DNA from: Chitinophagaceae bacterium
GTDB lineage: Bacteria; Bacteroidota; Bacteroidia; Chitinophagales; Chitinophagaceae
Direction of reading: 5' to 3'
DNA length: 47,803 bases
Assembly: GCA_025360525.1 (NCBI GenBank)
Contig: JANYCA010000203.1
Coordinates: 1-47,803 of the forward strand
Shown here: positions 33,480 to 43,668 of the stretch, piece after piece
Layout of the letters: each line of letters begins with the position of its first letter
Numbering within the stretch: position 1 is the first letter of the stretch
Notes under the pieces: model-generated
What the model was told of the DNA's origin: nothing
Seen by the model: only the letters and a program-made list of their open reading frames with translations
Databases searched by the model: none
Program-made: the position numbers and the translations under genes

Positions 33480-34547
33480 TTATTTACCAGACGGCAAAAT
33501 AGCCGACAATTGGATTGGTTTTTTTGTACTGTCTGCTGGTACAACATCGCCTGCAGGCTTTGGTTTTTTATCAGGAAAAACGGTGTAGTATTCGGGTTGC
33601 TGAGTAGCTAACCATTTGTTATAATCGGCTTCGCTTTCTACAATAATTACACCTCTCATTGAAAAGTGCCCTTTACCACACATTTGATCGCAACTTATTT
33701 CATAAACGAAATTGGGATTATTTGATCTTACTTTCATTTCCTCCGTGGTATATAAAGGCGTAAACCACATAGTGGTGGGAATTCCGGGTACCGCATCCAT
33801 TTTCAATCTAAAATGAGATAACCCTACATCATGAATTACATCTTGTGCGTTAATAACCAACTTTACTGGTTTGTTTACAGGTAAATGCATAGTAGCAGCA
33901 ACGTGTATATCATCTAAACTGGCAGGGTCATTAAAATCAACTCCCAAACCGTTTGCACCTTTTGTTAATTTATAATCCTTCTTTCCTAATATTTTATCAG
34001 CACCCGGATAACGAAATTCCCATGCAAACTGGTGACCTGTAACTTCAACAATAATTGATTCCTTCGGTGCCTCACCAGTCATTTTAAACCAATATTTTAA
34101 ACCGAAAACTACCAATACAGTTAAAAATATGGCAGGGACTGTTGTCCAAATCAATTCAAGTTTTGTATTGTGGGGAAAATAATAAGCCTTACGGTCATCT
34201 CTTTCCTGATATTTAAAAGCAAACCAGAATAACAATACCTGGGTGATTAAAAACACAACACCTGTAACGCCAATAGTGATGTACAACATCAAATCAATTT
34301 TTTGACCATGCTCTGATGCAGCACCTTGTGGAAATAACGTTTTGCCGTAATACAATTCATTACACCACCAGCAACCGATTAAGCCCAATACCAAAAATAC
34401 AATTAGCATAAAGGCGTTAATCTTATTCGTTTGTTTTTTAGCCCTTTCTTCACCTTTCAATACACTAACATATTCGCTGGCCTTTGCAATCTGAAATATG
34501 ACCACAAAAATCATTACTGCGATTGCTATCAAGAATATCTCTGTCAT
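33480..34547 (-). CDS. ctaC: Cytochrome c oxidase subunit II (no fused cytochrome c)
   Basis: A 355-residue subunit with an N-terminal helix (IFLIAIAVMIFVVIFQIA), two more helices (FMLIVFLVLGLIGCWWC and LYITIGVTGVVFLITQVLLF), and a soluble cupredoxin domain. The CuA ligands are visible: the His in VIHDVGLSHF, the Met-Trp region MWFTPLYTTEEM, and EISCDQMCGKGHFSMRGVI, which supplies two Cys, the backbone ligand, His and Met. The usual Glu of the CxE motif is Gln here (CDQMC); since that ligand is a backbone carbonyl the copper site should work. No heme-binding CxxCH is present, so electrons come from the separate act-associated cytochrome c. It follows actF by 154 bp. Confidence 0.96.
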   Translation of the reverse strand: MTEIFLIAIAVMIFVVIFQIAKASEYVSVLKGEERAKKQTNKINAFMLIVFLVLGLIGCWWCNELYYGKTLFPQGAASEHGQKIDLMLYITIGVTGVVFLITQVLLFWFAFKYQERDDRKAYYFPHNTKLELIWTTVPAIFLTVLVVFGLKYWFKMTGEAPKESIIVEVTGHQFAWEFRYPGADKILGKKDYKLTKGANGLGVDFNDPASLDDIHVAATMHLPVNKPVKLVINAQDVIHDVGLSHFRLKMDAVPGIPTTMWFTPLYTTEEMKVRSNNPNFVYEISCDQMCGKGHFSMRGVIIVESEADYNKWLATQQPEYYTVFPDKKPKPAGDVVPADSTKKPIQLSAILPSGK

Positions 34548-34701
34548 GGTTCAAAATTATTTACAGTATTCGTTATTCTGTTTTTTTGTTTAAGAAGAAT
34601 GATTTACTATTTGAATAACAATCATCTTCATTTTATTGTTTGATAATACCAAAAACTAACCTTTGTACATAAAAATTATAGATTGGGAATTATCTTAATT
34701 T

Positions 34702-35943
34702 TTATGTGTGGTGTATCATACTTTCTTTCAGGAAAGGATGATTTTTTACAGTTAGCGGATGACTACTTAAAAAAGCCCCTACTCTCCACATTATTACTCC
34801 AACAAACAACGCTGCAATGCCAAATTCAAACGGCATCAACTCTCCCGTTCCCTGCAATGTGCCGGGCATAACCATCTGCCAGAAATCTATCCAATGACCG
34901 AAGATGATTAATATAGCAGTGAAAGTAATAATCGTGTAATTTTTTTTGGTTGATTTTTTCATTAATATCAAAAAAGGGCAAAGGAAATTAAGTACAAGGT
35001 TAAGAAAGAATATGCCACGGTATGGCCCTTGAACCCGTATTTTAAAGTAACCTGTTTCTTCGGGGATATTTGCGTACCAAATTAACATGTACTGAGAGAA
35101 CCACAAATAGGCCCAGAAAATTGAAAAAGCAAACATAAATTTACCAATATCATGAAGATGCTCATCTGTAACATATTCTAACTGACCCTGGTTTTTTAAA
35201 AAAACAATAAAAAGTGCAATTAAAGACATACCCGAAACAAATGAACTTGCAAAAGTATACCAACTAAACATGGTACTGTACCAATGCGCATCGACACTCA
35301 TTAGCCAAAGCCAGGGAATAGTTGAACCTACAGATAATCCAAAATATACAATGAACAACGATGCCCAAAGGATATTTTTATTAATCCATTTTTTTCCGGT
35401 CTCATAATCCATAGGCCCTGTTTTGTCGCTTTCCAAACTCAGCGAACGTAATTTTTGACCCAAAAACCACCAAATGAAAATTGTAACTGCACTAAATACA
35501 GAAAAGAAAACTGGATTTAAAAAACCTTTCTTCCCGTTTAAAATTTTATCACCGGCAACAACATCTTTATTTATCCAATGATAAACATCATCGTGGCCAC
35601 CCCAAACTATAGTCATTAAAATTAAAAAGCAAATAATACCTAATACTGGTACCACACTTGAAATTGCCTCAGGCACCCTGCGCAATGCAACCTGCCAGCC
35701 ACCCATTGCCAGCGTAGTTACACCAATAAAAAACATACTTGCATTTACAATTAATAACCAAAACACGCTATTTTGTAACAGTACGGACCAAAAACGGGTA
35801 CCGGCATTTGCGCCTGCCCCGTGAGCGGCGTGCTCAAATGGATGATACGCTATAAAGCCATAAAGCAGGGTTATTAAGCCAACAACAATAAGACCTATTG
35901 TCCATTTTTTATAACTCCCGGGTAATTCGAATGAATGGTTCAT
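34702..35943 (-). CDS. actF: Alternative complex III, subunit ActF
   Basis: A 413-residue inner-membrane protein with about ten helices, of the quinol:cytochrome c oxidoreductase quinone-binding family (ActF, homologous to ActC/NrfD-type proteins). Segments such as WTIGLIVVGLITLLYGFIAY, the conserved VDAHWYSTMFSWYTFASSFV, and WAYLWFSQYMLIWYANIPEET match family signatures; the last carries the conserved Trp-Tyr-Asn region near the proposed proton path. It is the last act gene before the oxidase genes and the only one with no heme or FeS motif besides actC and actD. It couples quinol oxidation to the rest of the complex. The gap to actE is 122 bp. Confidence 0.9.
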   Translation of the reverse strand: MNHSFELPGSYKKWTIGLIVVGLITLLYGFIAYHPFEHAAHGAGANAGTRFWSVLLQNSVFWLLIVNASMFFIGVTTLAMGGWQVALRRVPEAISSVVPVLGIICFLILMTIVWGGHDDVYHWINKDVVAGDKILNGKKGFLNPVFFSVFSAVTIFIWWFLGQKLRSLSLESDKTGPMDYETGKKWINKNILWASLFIVYFGLSVGSTIPWLWLMSVDAHWYSTMFSWYTFASSFVSGMSLIALFIVFLKNQGQLEYVTDEHLHDIGKFMFAFSIFWAYLWFSQYMLIWYANIPEETGYFKIRVQGPYRGIFFLNLVLNFLCPFLILMKKSTKKNYTIITFTAILIIFGHWIDFWQMVMPGTLQGTGELMPFEFGIAALFVGVIMWRVGAFLSSHPLTVKNHPFLKESMIHHT

Positions 35944-36065
35944 CTAAACTTTATTTTGAATGTATGCGTCAGTACCATTTAAAACGGTAAAGCCGAGTTA
36001 TATTAATTAATCGCTGCGTTATTACTCACAATTCATCTTACCAAAATCAATCAATGACTAAAAAA

Positions 36066-36734
36066 TTATTTAGCTTTCGCTGTCATCGTGCTATCCGTCT
36101 TTGCAGCAACCGGAGTGGCAGTTGTTGCAGTTGCAGTGGGCTTAGGCTGTAAGGTCCTGATGTATTGTACCATCTGCCAGCGTTGTTTCCTGCTTAATTG
36201 TGATGCATAACTGCCCATGTTGTTTTTTCCATAAAAAATGGAATGATACATAGTGCCGTCTGCCATACTAATGTAAAGATCCAAGGTGAGATTGGCTACA
36301 GCGCCTATCTTTCCTGATGTAGATAATGGACCATTTGCTTTCCCTTCTGCACCATGACAGATAGCACAATTAATATTAAATAATCTTGATGCTTCCAGAC
36401 TGTCTTTTCTGGTAAGTGGTGTCAACGGGTTTTTTACTGAAGCACTCATAGCATATCCCGCTGAATCGTCTGGAAGTGTATATTCTGGTAGTTCCCCTAA
36501 TGCCAGTGCGCCTGCTACCGGTTTAGCGTTATAAAATATTTCTCTACCTCTTTTTTGTGGATCAGTTGTAAAAATTGTTGAATCTAAACTCACATAAGTT
36601 TCTAAAGCACGGCTATAAGTCATGTCGGGCATGTAAATACTACCTGGTTTACGTTTCACATCGGAGCAACTGCTTATTATTATTGAAAGTGTAATTACAC
36701 TCACTACAATTTTAAAATTGGAAATTCTTTTCAT
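36066..36734 (-). CDS. actE: Alternative complex III cytochrome c subunit ActE
   Basis: A 222-residue lipoprotein: the hydrophobic segment IVVSVITLSIIISSC gives the lipidated Cys. A monoheme cytochrome c domain follows, with the heme motif CAICHG (about residues 124-129) and the expected distal Met in the region NMGSYASQLSRKQRWQMVQYI. The tail is Pro/Thr/Ala-rich (KPTATATTATPVAAKTDS) and probably flexible. ActE passes electrons from ActB toward ActA or the oxidase. It begins 55 bp after actD on the same strand. Confidence 0.93.
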   Translation of the reverse strand: MKRISNFKIVVSVITLSIIISSCSDVKRKPGSIYMPDMTYSRALETYVSLDSTIFTTDPQKRGREIFYNAKPVAGALALGELPEYTLPDDSAGYAMSASVKNPLTPLTRKDSLEASRLFNINCAICHGAEGKANGPLSTSGKIGAVANLTLDLYISMADGTMYHSIFYGKNNMGSYASQLSRKQRWQMVQYIRTLQPKPTATATTATPVAAKTDSTMTAKAK

Positions 36735-36789
36735 TTATAATTATTAATTAAATAATTAATCTACCTGTTAGTTATTGGTGTGCCCGTTA

Positions 36790-37368
36790 TTAATCCCGGT
36801 ATAGTTTCTGCTCTCTGTCATATCTGCCAATCCACCAGCCGGTTTCTGCATGTTGTACATTTATTTCTTTTGCTCCTGCATTTTGAAGAAAAGCTTGTAC
36901 TTCTGCATCATTTGTTTTGTCTGTACATTCAATGGCCATAACAAAAAGGTCATCTGTAGCTCGTAGATGAAAATGATGCTTTTTTATAAAAGGAGAAAGC
37001 TGACATAAATAACAAAAGGTGAGTACCATCCCAACTGCTGCAAATAAAACCGTAAGCTCAAATGTAATTGGAATCCACGCTGGCAAGGCAAAATGGGGTT
37101 TACCACCAATATTCAATGGCCAGTCTTTGGTAAAGATCCAGCTAATTGTTGTTAATGCAGTTGTTGTGCCCGCTATCCCATATATGAACCCAGCTGTATG
37201 TATACTTGTTTCTCTTAAACCCATTGCATGATCAAGACCATGAACTGGGAAGGGAGTGTATACATCGTGGATTTTATAACCAGCACGGCGAACTTTTTTC
37301 ACCGCAGGAAATAACACTGCTTCATCATCAAAGCAACCAACTACAAATTTTTTAATTCCTCCAGCCAT
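36790..37368 (-). CDS. actD: Alternative complex III subunit ActD (DUF3341)
   Basis: A 192-residue protein with two membrane helices in the middle (IYGIAGTTTALTTISWIF and TFELTVLFAAVGMVLTFCYL) and soluble ends. The family pattern is the opening KKFVVGCFDDEAVLFPAVKKVRRAGYKIHDVYTPFPVHGLDHAMGL and the return AEETGWWIGRY-like end. It is an integral, non-redox subunit of alternative complex III. Position between actC and actE is as in other Bacteroidota clusters. Confidence 0.92.
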   Translation of the reverse strand: MAGGIKKFVVGCFDDEAVLFPAVKKVRRAGYKIHDVYTPFPVHGLDHAMGLRETSIHTAGFIYGIAGTTTALTTISWIFTKDWPLNIGGKPHFALPAWIPITFELTVLFAAVGMVLTFCYLCQLSPFIKKHHFHLRATDDLFVMAIECTDKTNDAEVQAFLQNAGAKEINVQHAETGWWIGRYDREQKLYRD

Positions 37369-37480
37369 TTAATTAAGCTTTGAGCTTCGAGCGTTAGCTG
37401 TTAGCCAATGAATAAATAATTATTTTATTAAACTCCATTTCAATGTTTCAAATGCTTGAAACCACATTCAACTATTCAGT

Positions 37481-38932
37481 TTAGTGTGCATGCTCTACTT
37501 CTTCAATATAAAACTTTTCAGAATCTGCTTTTTCAATTTCAGTCATCTTATGTTTATAGCTTTCACCGGTTGTTTTTAAGATACTCTTAATTTCTGCTAC
37601 TGCTATTACAGGGAAATACTTTGCAAATAAGAAGAAGCAGGTGAAGAACAATCCAAACGTACCTAGATAGAAACCGATTTCATAAATTGAAGGACTATAG
37701 TAAGTACTCCAGGATGAAGGTAGATAATCTCTGTAAGTTGATGTAACTATAATTACAAAACGTTCGTACCACATACCGATATTAACGATAATACTCATAA
37801 AGAATGTAAAGGCAATATTTCTTCTCAGTTTTTTAAACCAGAACATCTGAGGAGAAACAACGTTACAAAACATCATCAGCCAATAACTCCACCCATACGG
37901 ACTAAAAAGATTGGCCCTGTTTTCTTTAAAAGCATACCACTCGTAAGGGTTTTGACCATACCATGCTATAAATAACTCGGTGATATAGGCTATACCCACA
38001 ATTGAACCAGTCAGTACAATTACCTTATTCATTGCTTCAATGTGCCCAAGCGTAATATAATCTTCCAACATAAACACCTTTCTCAAAATAATCATCAATG
38101 TTTGCACCATTGCAAAACCACTGAATATGGCTCCCGCCACAAAGTATGGAGGAAAAATAGTTGTGTGCCATCCGGGAACAATAGATGTTGCAAAGTCAAA
38201 AGATACAATTGTATGTACAGACAATACCAGCGGCGTACTTAAACCAGCCAATACCAACGATAAACTTTCATGGCGTTGCCAGTGCTTCGTACTTCCTGTC
38301 CAGCCAAAGGAAGCAACCCCATATAATAATTTACGCAACTTGGTTTTTGCCCTGTCACGTACAGTCGCCAAATCTGGCAATAATCCTGAGTACCAAAACA
38401 AAAGAGATACAGTAAAATAAGTTGATATCGCAAATACATCCCACAACAAAGGAGAGTTGAAGTTAACCCAAAGCGGTCCACGGCTATTTGGATAAGGTAA
38501 AACGAAGAATGCCATCCACACACGCCCCATGTGCCATATAGGAAACTGACCGGCGCACATTACAGCAAAAATTGTCATCGCTTCTGCAGCACGGTTTACA
38601 CCTGTTCTCCACCCTTGGCGGAAAAGCAACAAAATTGCAGAAATTAACGTTCCGGCGTGACCAATACCTACCCACCATACAAAGTTGGTTATATCCCAAC
38701 CCCATCCAATGGTTTTAGTTAAATTCCACTGGCCAATACCATAAGTAACCTCCCTGTAAATACTGTACACACCAAATAACAATAAAGCCACACTGATGTA
38801 GAACCCAATATACCAAAGCCGTGTTGGCTTCATTTCAATGGGACGTATTATGTCTTCGGTTACCTGATGGTAATCTTTATTACCGTCAACCAAAGGTTCC
38901 CTTATTTGCGATTCGTACTTTAATAATGACAT
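37481..38932 (-). CDS. actC: Alternative complex III NrfD-like subunit ActC
   Basis: A 483-residue polytopic NrfD/PsrC-like protein with ten helices. It contains the quinone-site region GWDITNFVWWVGIGHAGTLISAILLLFRQGWR (the conserved GHAGT) and later NVIGIAYITELFIAWYGQNPYEW-like helices, with SVHTIVSFDFATSIVPGWH, MVVSPQMFWFKKLRRN and the final FGLFFTCFFLFAKYFPVI. It is the site of quinol oxidation at the membrane, passing electrons to ActB. The gap from actB is 126 bp and it ends 112 bp before actD. The C-terminal tail contains the acid-rich EKADSEKFYIEEVEHAH. Confidence 0.93.
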   Translation of the reverse strand: MSLLKYESQIREPLVDGNKDYHQVTEDIIRPIEMKPTRLWYIGFYISVALLLFGVYSIYREVTYGIGQWNLTKTIGWGWDITNFVWWVGIGHAGTLISAILLLFRQGWRTGVNRAAEAMTIFAVMCAGQFPIWHMGRVWMAFFVLPYPNSRGPLWVNFNSPLLWDVFAISTYFTVSLLFWYSGLLPDLATVRDRAKTKLRKLLYGVASFGWTGSTKHWQRHESLSLVLAGLSTPLVLSVHTIVSFDFATSIVPGWHTTIFPPYFVAGAIFSGFAMVQTLMIILRKVFMLEDYITLGHIEAMNKVIVLTGSIVGIAYITELFIAWYGQNPYEWYAFKENRANLFSPYGWSYWLMMFCNVVSPQMFWFKKLRRNIAFTFFMSIIVNIGMWYERFVIIVTSTYRDYLPSSWSTYYSPSIYEIGFYLGTFGLFFTCFFLFAKYFPVIAVAEIKSILKTTGESYKHKMTEIEKADSEKFYIEEVEHAH

Positions 38933-39058
38933 ATATATTTAGCTTTTGGCCTTAAATTTATTTTGAACCACGCAATGCATTTCAATAGACAGTGCTTACT
39001 AATCTTTAAACTAAAACTTTTTTGCCGTTGTTAGCCAACAGATTTGGGCTATAGTATA

Positions 39059-42000
39059 TTAGGCGTGTGCTTTCTCTTCTTTCTTCACTTCTTCTTTATG
39101 TTCGCCGCCTTCCTCTTCTTTTTCGTTGGTTACGTGCCTGTCTGAATTTTTAATTTTTGCCAGATAACTTACGTTCGGTAAAACGTGGAGTTGTTCCAGT
39201 ACATAGAAGTTTCTATTATCATCCAGTCTTGCTTTTGATACCTCACTTTCGGGATCGTTCACGTTACCAAATGTAATACTGCCACCCGGACAAGCCTGTG
39301 CACATGCCACTTTCACATTTCTTACCAATGTAGGATCTTCTGCTTTTTTAGCAATCAATTTGCTTTCCTGCAGGCGTTGTACACAGAATGAACATTTTTC
39401 AATTACACCTCTTGAACGAACTGTAACATCAGGATTCAACACCATCCTTGTTAAGTCATCATTCATTTGCATTACGCTTTCATTCATATCAACACCAATA
39501 AGCGGTAGCTGATTGTCTTTAAAGCTATCTGCTCCATTATAATCTAACCAGTTAAAACGACGAACTTTAAAAGGACAGTTATTTGCGCAATATCTTGTAC
39601 CAATACAACGGTTGTAGGTCATTTGGTTAAGGCCTTCACTGCTATGATTGGTTGCAGCTACCGGGCAAACATTTTCACAAGGTGCATTATCACAGTGCTG
39701 GCACATCATTGGTTGAAACACCACATCCGGATTATTCATATCACCTGTAAAATAACGGTCAATACGCATCCAATGCATTTCATGTGCCCTTACCACTTGA
39801 ATTTTCCCTACAACGGCAACATTATTTTCTGCAGTACATGCTACTACGCAGGCACTGCATCCGGTACAGGTATTTAAGTCAATACTCATACCCCATTTAA
39901 TACCCGGCTTGTCATAATGTGGGTATATCGTGGCATCTTTTACGTAATCTTTTCCGCCATAAGGAAGTAATAATTCTCTTTCCTCTCTTGGTTCTCTTAA
40001 AACTGCTTTTGGATTAGCTATAAAACTTTTTAAAGAAGTTTCAAATACTATCGGCCTGCTTTCTGACGACCCGTGCACCTGTGTTTGACCAAGTGCATAA
40101 ACATTCTCTGTTTTTGTTACCGTAGCTGCAGCAGAATACCTGAAACCTGTACCATCAAAACCAACCAATGGATACACATTTACACCAGCTTCATTGGCAG
40201 ATCTTCCAATGTATTCAGCAGTTTTTGCTTTATCAGCACTTTGCCGGCCATAACCTACTGCAATCGCTACGACATTTGGATGAATACCCGGTATAATTAA
40301 CACCGGTAATTCTATTTCCTTATTGTTAGCCTTAATTTTAATAGTTGGTTTTTCCGGTGTTACTTCATACCTGTCTCCCTGGCGTTGGTTACCCAATACA
40401 TCCAGCCCCAAAACTGCTTTTGCAAATGCAGGACTAACCATTGCATAGTTATCCCAGGTTACTTTAGAGATTGGATCCGGAACTTCCTGTAACCAGGGAT
40501 TGTTAGATTGGTTACCAGTACCTATTGATACTTTCTGATAGATAGCAATTTCGTATTCTCCACCTTTTACTGCACCAACCTTGGATATTGCTTCTGCCAG
40601 TGCAGTATTACTAAAAGTAGCAGCTGCCAGCGCTAATTCCGGTTCTTTATTCAATCCGCTTTGCAATGCACTATTATATGCATCTACATCATTATTAAAT
40701 TTGGCCGACCAATAAGTCTTAAAAAAAGTTTCGTAATCAGCAATTGTACTGCCAGACCATTTTAATAAAGATGTTTGAAAATATCTTGTTTTAAATAAAG
40801 GATTGATTGTAGGCTGAATAAAACTTATATAGCCTGATTTTGGTTCAGCATCGCCCCAGCTTTCAAGCCAGTGAGGTGCTGGAATGCTGTATTTACAAAG
40901 TTCTGTTGTTTCATTTAGTGTAGCATTAAATGAAATAGTAACCGGAACCTTCTTTAAACCATCAGTAAATTTTTTACTATCATAATATGTGTATGCTGGG
41001 TTGGTAGCATGTACCAATAATGCACCTATTGCTCCGCTGTTCATTTCTTCCACCAACTTTACCATATCGGCATCAACACCCTGGCGATAATTGGATGTAA
41101 CAGCCCAGTTAATTGTTTTACCATTTGCCCCGATGGCTTCGTTGATAGCATTTACAATTATCTGGAGATTTACATCATTGCTGCCACATAATACTACAGC
41201 AGCTCCTTTGTTTGCATTTAACAAAGTAGCAGTACTTTCAATATTTTTTGCCAGTTCAGCATCTTTGATAGCGGGCGCTGTAACAGCACCACCTACTTTT
41301 GCAAGTAAAGCTAATGCTACAGCTGCTTTCTCCGATGGCTTGTGCATATACCGGTCATCAGCATTACTGCCGGTTAGGCTTAAAGTGCTTTCAAATTGAA
41401 TATGGTGGTTCATTTCAGGAGTGACTCCGGAAATTTTTCTGTTCTTAGTATATTGTTTGGTAAATTCTACCGGACTAAGCCAGGTACCCAAAAAATCTGC
41501 ACTAAGGCTAACAATTACTTTTGCGTTATCCAGATGATATGATGGAAGTGCTTTTTTCCCATAACAGGCTTCGTTTGCCAGCAACATTCCACTGTAGCTC
41601 ACCGCATCATACTGCACCAGTCGGCTACCGGCTGGCTGTTTTGCTAAAAATTCCGTAATAACCTGTAAGCTGGAAGGAGAAGTAATGGTTGAAGATAAAA
41701 TCACAACTGGCTTACCGGCCACGCTGCTCATTTTTTCTGCAATCATTTTATCGAAGGCTTCAAAGCTTGTTACTTCTTTAAATTCTTTACCATCGTTTTG
41801 TTGTGGGTAACGTAAACGGGTTGTGTCATATAAATCCAGCACTGAGGCCTGAGACTGAGCACTGGTGCCACCTTTGGTAATGGATGAGTTTTCGTTTCCT
41901 TCAAGTTTAATTGGCCTGCCGTCTCTTTGTTTAACAATTACGGAAATTACATCGCCTTCATTTACATAAGTAGATGCATAATAATTTGAAACGCCGGCTA

Positions 42001-42256
42001 TTAAATTGTCTGGTTTGTTTAAATAAGGAACCACTTTACGCACTGGCAAATCGCAGCTTGCGGCTAAAGTAGCCGCAGCAGTACTAAACCCCAGGTATTT
42101 CAAAAAATCCCTCCTGGGTGTTTTTGCGTCGCCTAAACCCTTATCGTTTAAATCTTCCAATGGCAGCAGTTCTTCCTGAAACTCATTGTTGGCTTTATCA
42201 AGATAAACGTCTGTTTGGTTTAATTCTCCAAAATTTTGCCAGTACTTTTTACTCAT
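39059..42256 (-). CDS. actB: Alternative complex III subunit ActB (molybdopterin-oxidoreductase-like plus FeS)
   Basis: A 1065-residue fusion of a catalytically empty molybdopterin-oxidoreductase-like domain (about residues 60-730) and an FeS domain of the ferredoxin type (about 740-1000). The N-terminus has a Tat-like signal, RRDFLKYLGFSTAAATLAASC, after a soluble lead, so the protein is probably exported folded and may be lipidated at that Cys. Cluster ligands are CTGCSACVVAC, CQHCDNAPCENVC, CIGTRYCANNC, CSFC and CAQAC, consistent with three [4Fe-4S] and one [3Fe-4S] cluster in the known complex. It carries electrons from ActC to the heme subunits. A Lys/Glu-rich tail ends the protein. It is the second gene of the locus, 115 bp after actA. 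Confidence 0.95.
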   Translation of the reverse strand: MSKKYWQNFGELNQTDVYLDKANNEFQEELLPLEDLNDKGLGDAKTPRRDFLKYLGFSTAAATLAASCDLPVRKVVPYLNKPDNLIAGVSNYYASTYVNEGDVISVIVKQRDGRPIKLEGNENSSITKGGTSAQSQASVLDLYDTTRLRYPQQNDGKEFKEVTSFEAFDKMIAEKMSSVAGKPVVILSSTITSPSSLQVITEFLAKQPAGSRLVQYDAVSYSGMLLANEACYGKKALPSYHLDNAKVIVSLSADFLGTWLSPVEFTKQYTKNRKISGVTPEMNHHIQFESTLSLTGSNADDRYMHKPSEKAAVALALLAKVGGAVTAPAIKDAELAKNIESTATLLNANKGAAVVLCGSNDVNLQIIVNAINEAIGANGKTINWAVTSNYRQGVDADMVKLVEEMNSGAIGALLVHATNPAYTYYDSKKFTDGLKKVPVTISFNATLNETTELCKYSIPAPHWLESWGDAEPKSGYISFIQPTINPLFKTRYFQTSLLKWSGSTIADYETFFKTYWSAKFNNDVDAYNSALQSGLNKEPELALAAATFSNTALAEAISKVGAVKGGEYEIAIYQKVSIGTGNQSNNPWLQEVPDPISKVTWDNYAMVSPAFAKAVLGLDVLGNQRQGDRYEVTPEKPTIKIKANNKEIELPVLIIPGIHPNVVAIAVGYGRQSADKAKTAEYIGRSANEAGVNVYPLVGFDGTGFRYSAAATVTKTENVYALGQTQVHGSSESRPIVFETSLKSFIANPKAVLREPREERELLLPYGGKDYVKDATIYPHYDKPGIKWGMSIDLNTCTGCSACVVACTAENNVAVVGKIQVVRAHEMHWMRIDRYFTGDMNNPDVVFQPMMCQHCDNAPCENVCPVAATNHSSEGLNQMTYNRCIGTRYCANNCPFKVRRFNWLDYNGADSFKDNQLPLIGVDMNESVMQMNDDLTRMVLNPDVTVRSRGVIEKCSFCVQRLQESKLIAKKAEDPTLVRNVKVACAQACPGGSITFGNVNDPESEVSKARLDDNRNFYVLEQLHVLPNVSYLAKIKNSDRHVTNEKEEEGGEHKEEVKKEEKAHA

Positions 42257-42371
42257 AATATTATAGTTCGAGATTGCAAATGTGCTGATATGAAAATGTG
42301 CTAATCTGCTAATTCTTTAAATGGGGTACCATTCTATTAGCCTATCAGCCCAATGGCTAATTAGCTAATTT

Positions 42372-43613
42372 TTAATAGTGACATTTTTGACATTCGGTTC
42401 CACCTATTTTTTCTACAGTTATGCTATCCAATTTACCATTCTGGATATCGTTGTGGAATTTTTCGTAAATGCTGTAAAATTTGTTTCCTTCGCCAGTTTC
42501 TTTATTATAGAAGTTTACTTTACTTTCTCTGTGGCAGTTGATGCACCAACCCATACTTAGATCGCTAAACTGGTATACCTCAGGCATTTCCTGGATAGGA
42601 CCATGACAGGTTTGACAATTTTGTTTACCAACTTTTACGTGTTGGCTATGGTTAAAATATACATGATCGGGCAGGTTGTGGATTCTAACCCATTGAATTG
42701 GCTGACCAGGTTGATCGTATGTTTTTTTACTTGCATTCCAACCAGCATATTGATACAGTTTTTGTATTTCTGCTGTGCCGTTTACCAATGACCCGTCCTC
42801 TTTAATTATATCTTCTCCTTTATACTCTTTGATAGCTTTGTGACAGTTCATACAAACATTTACAGAGGGTACATTAGAATATTTACTGTCCTGTGCACCA
42901 CTGTGGCAATAAAGGCAATTAATTTGGTTGGTACCGGCGTGCACTTTGTGAGAATAATAAATTGGTTGCTCCGGCTGGTAATTTTTCATCCGGCCTAAGC
43001 CCATAGCTGCATTAATTGTTTTGTAGCCACCAAAGAAAAACAAGCAAATTATACCAAGCATCAGGTAGGTTTTGTTCCTGTAAACAGGTACCGGATCTGC
43101 TCTTAAAATGCCATCCTTTTCATCTGCCAGTTTACGCAGACTACTATTGACCTGTAACAGAATAAAGGCAATTACTGCTAGAACTAAGGTGAGTATCCCA
43201 AAAAGCAACGAATTATCTTCTTTTACAGCACCACCGCCTACTGCTACAGGAGCTACAGGTGGAGTGTAAGCATCGGCATAATCTAGTATGGCTTTAATAT
43301 CGGCCTCTGGTAAATTAAATTGGGTCATTTTAGAACCATATTTTGCCAATAACGATTTGGCGTATGGATCTGTTTCCAATAAGGTGTTGACATTATTTAC
43401 CCATTTGACTGACCATTCAGGATTGGGGGCTCTTTTCCTGGCTCCCTTCATGGCAGGACCAATATAGTCTTCTAATGGCTTGTGGCAGTTTGCACAATTT
43501 GCCTTAAATAAAGCCTCGCCATCGGCCGCTAAACTTGAATTGGAAAAAGAAATTAATGCAATAAATAATAAGGTTGCAAAAATGTTGGTAATGAATTTTC
43601 TATAGTGACTCAT
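42372..43613 (-). CDS. actA: Alternative complex III multiheme cytochrome ActA with an extra N-terminal cytochrome c
   Basis: A 413-residue protein; I chose ATG 43613, which begins with a normal signal helix (FITNIFATLLFIALISFSNS). The frame runs upstream to 43685, but that part overlaps the promoter. There are six CxxCH heme motifs. CANCHK lies in an N-terminal monoheme domain (about residues 30-125, with Met in YGSKMTQFNLP). Then a membrane helix follows (LFGILTLVLAVIAFILLQV), and five hemes in the C-terminal ActA domain (CLYCHS, CMNCHK, CQTCHG, CINCHR, CQKCHY). A second helix precedes them (LMLGIICLFFFGGYKTI). ActA is the electron outlet of the complex; the fused monoheme domain may be the direct donor to oxidase subunit II. 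Confidence 0.94.
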   Translation of the reverse strand: MSHYRKFITNIFATLLFIALISFSNSSLAADGEALFKANCANCHKPLEDYIGPAMKGARKRAPNPEWSVKWVNNVNTLLETDPYAKSLLAKYGSKMTQFNLPEADIKAILDYADAYTPPVAPVAVGGGAVKEDNSLLFGILTLVLAVIAFILLQVNSSLRKLADEKDGILRADPVPVYRNKTYLMLGIICLFFFGGYKTINAAMGLGRMKNYQPEQPIYYSHKVHAGTNQINCLYCHSGAQDSKYSNVPSVNVCMNCHKAIKEYKGEDIIKEDGSLVNGTAEIQKLYQYAGWNASKKTYDQPGQPIQWVRIHNLPDHVYFNHSQHVKVGKQNCQTCHGPIQEMPEVYQFSDLSMGWCINCHRESKVNFYNKETGEGNKFYSIYEKFHNDIQNGKLDSITVEKIGGTECQKCHY

Positions 43614-43660
43614 AAGACCTAAATCGATGTCTTTAGTGGAAAAATATCCTTCAATTGCTG

Positions 43661-43668
43661 CAAAAGTA
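43661..43668 (-). promoter_or_regulatory. -7 element of the act-cta operon
   Basis: On the minus strand TACTTTTG matches TAnnTTTG. A TTG lies 22 bp upstream, inside the acceptable 17-23 bp range, though not ideal. A transcript starting near 43656 gives a leader of about 43 nt to the actA ATG at 43613. It would drive the 17-kb cluster to 26.5 kb. Confidence 0.45.
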
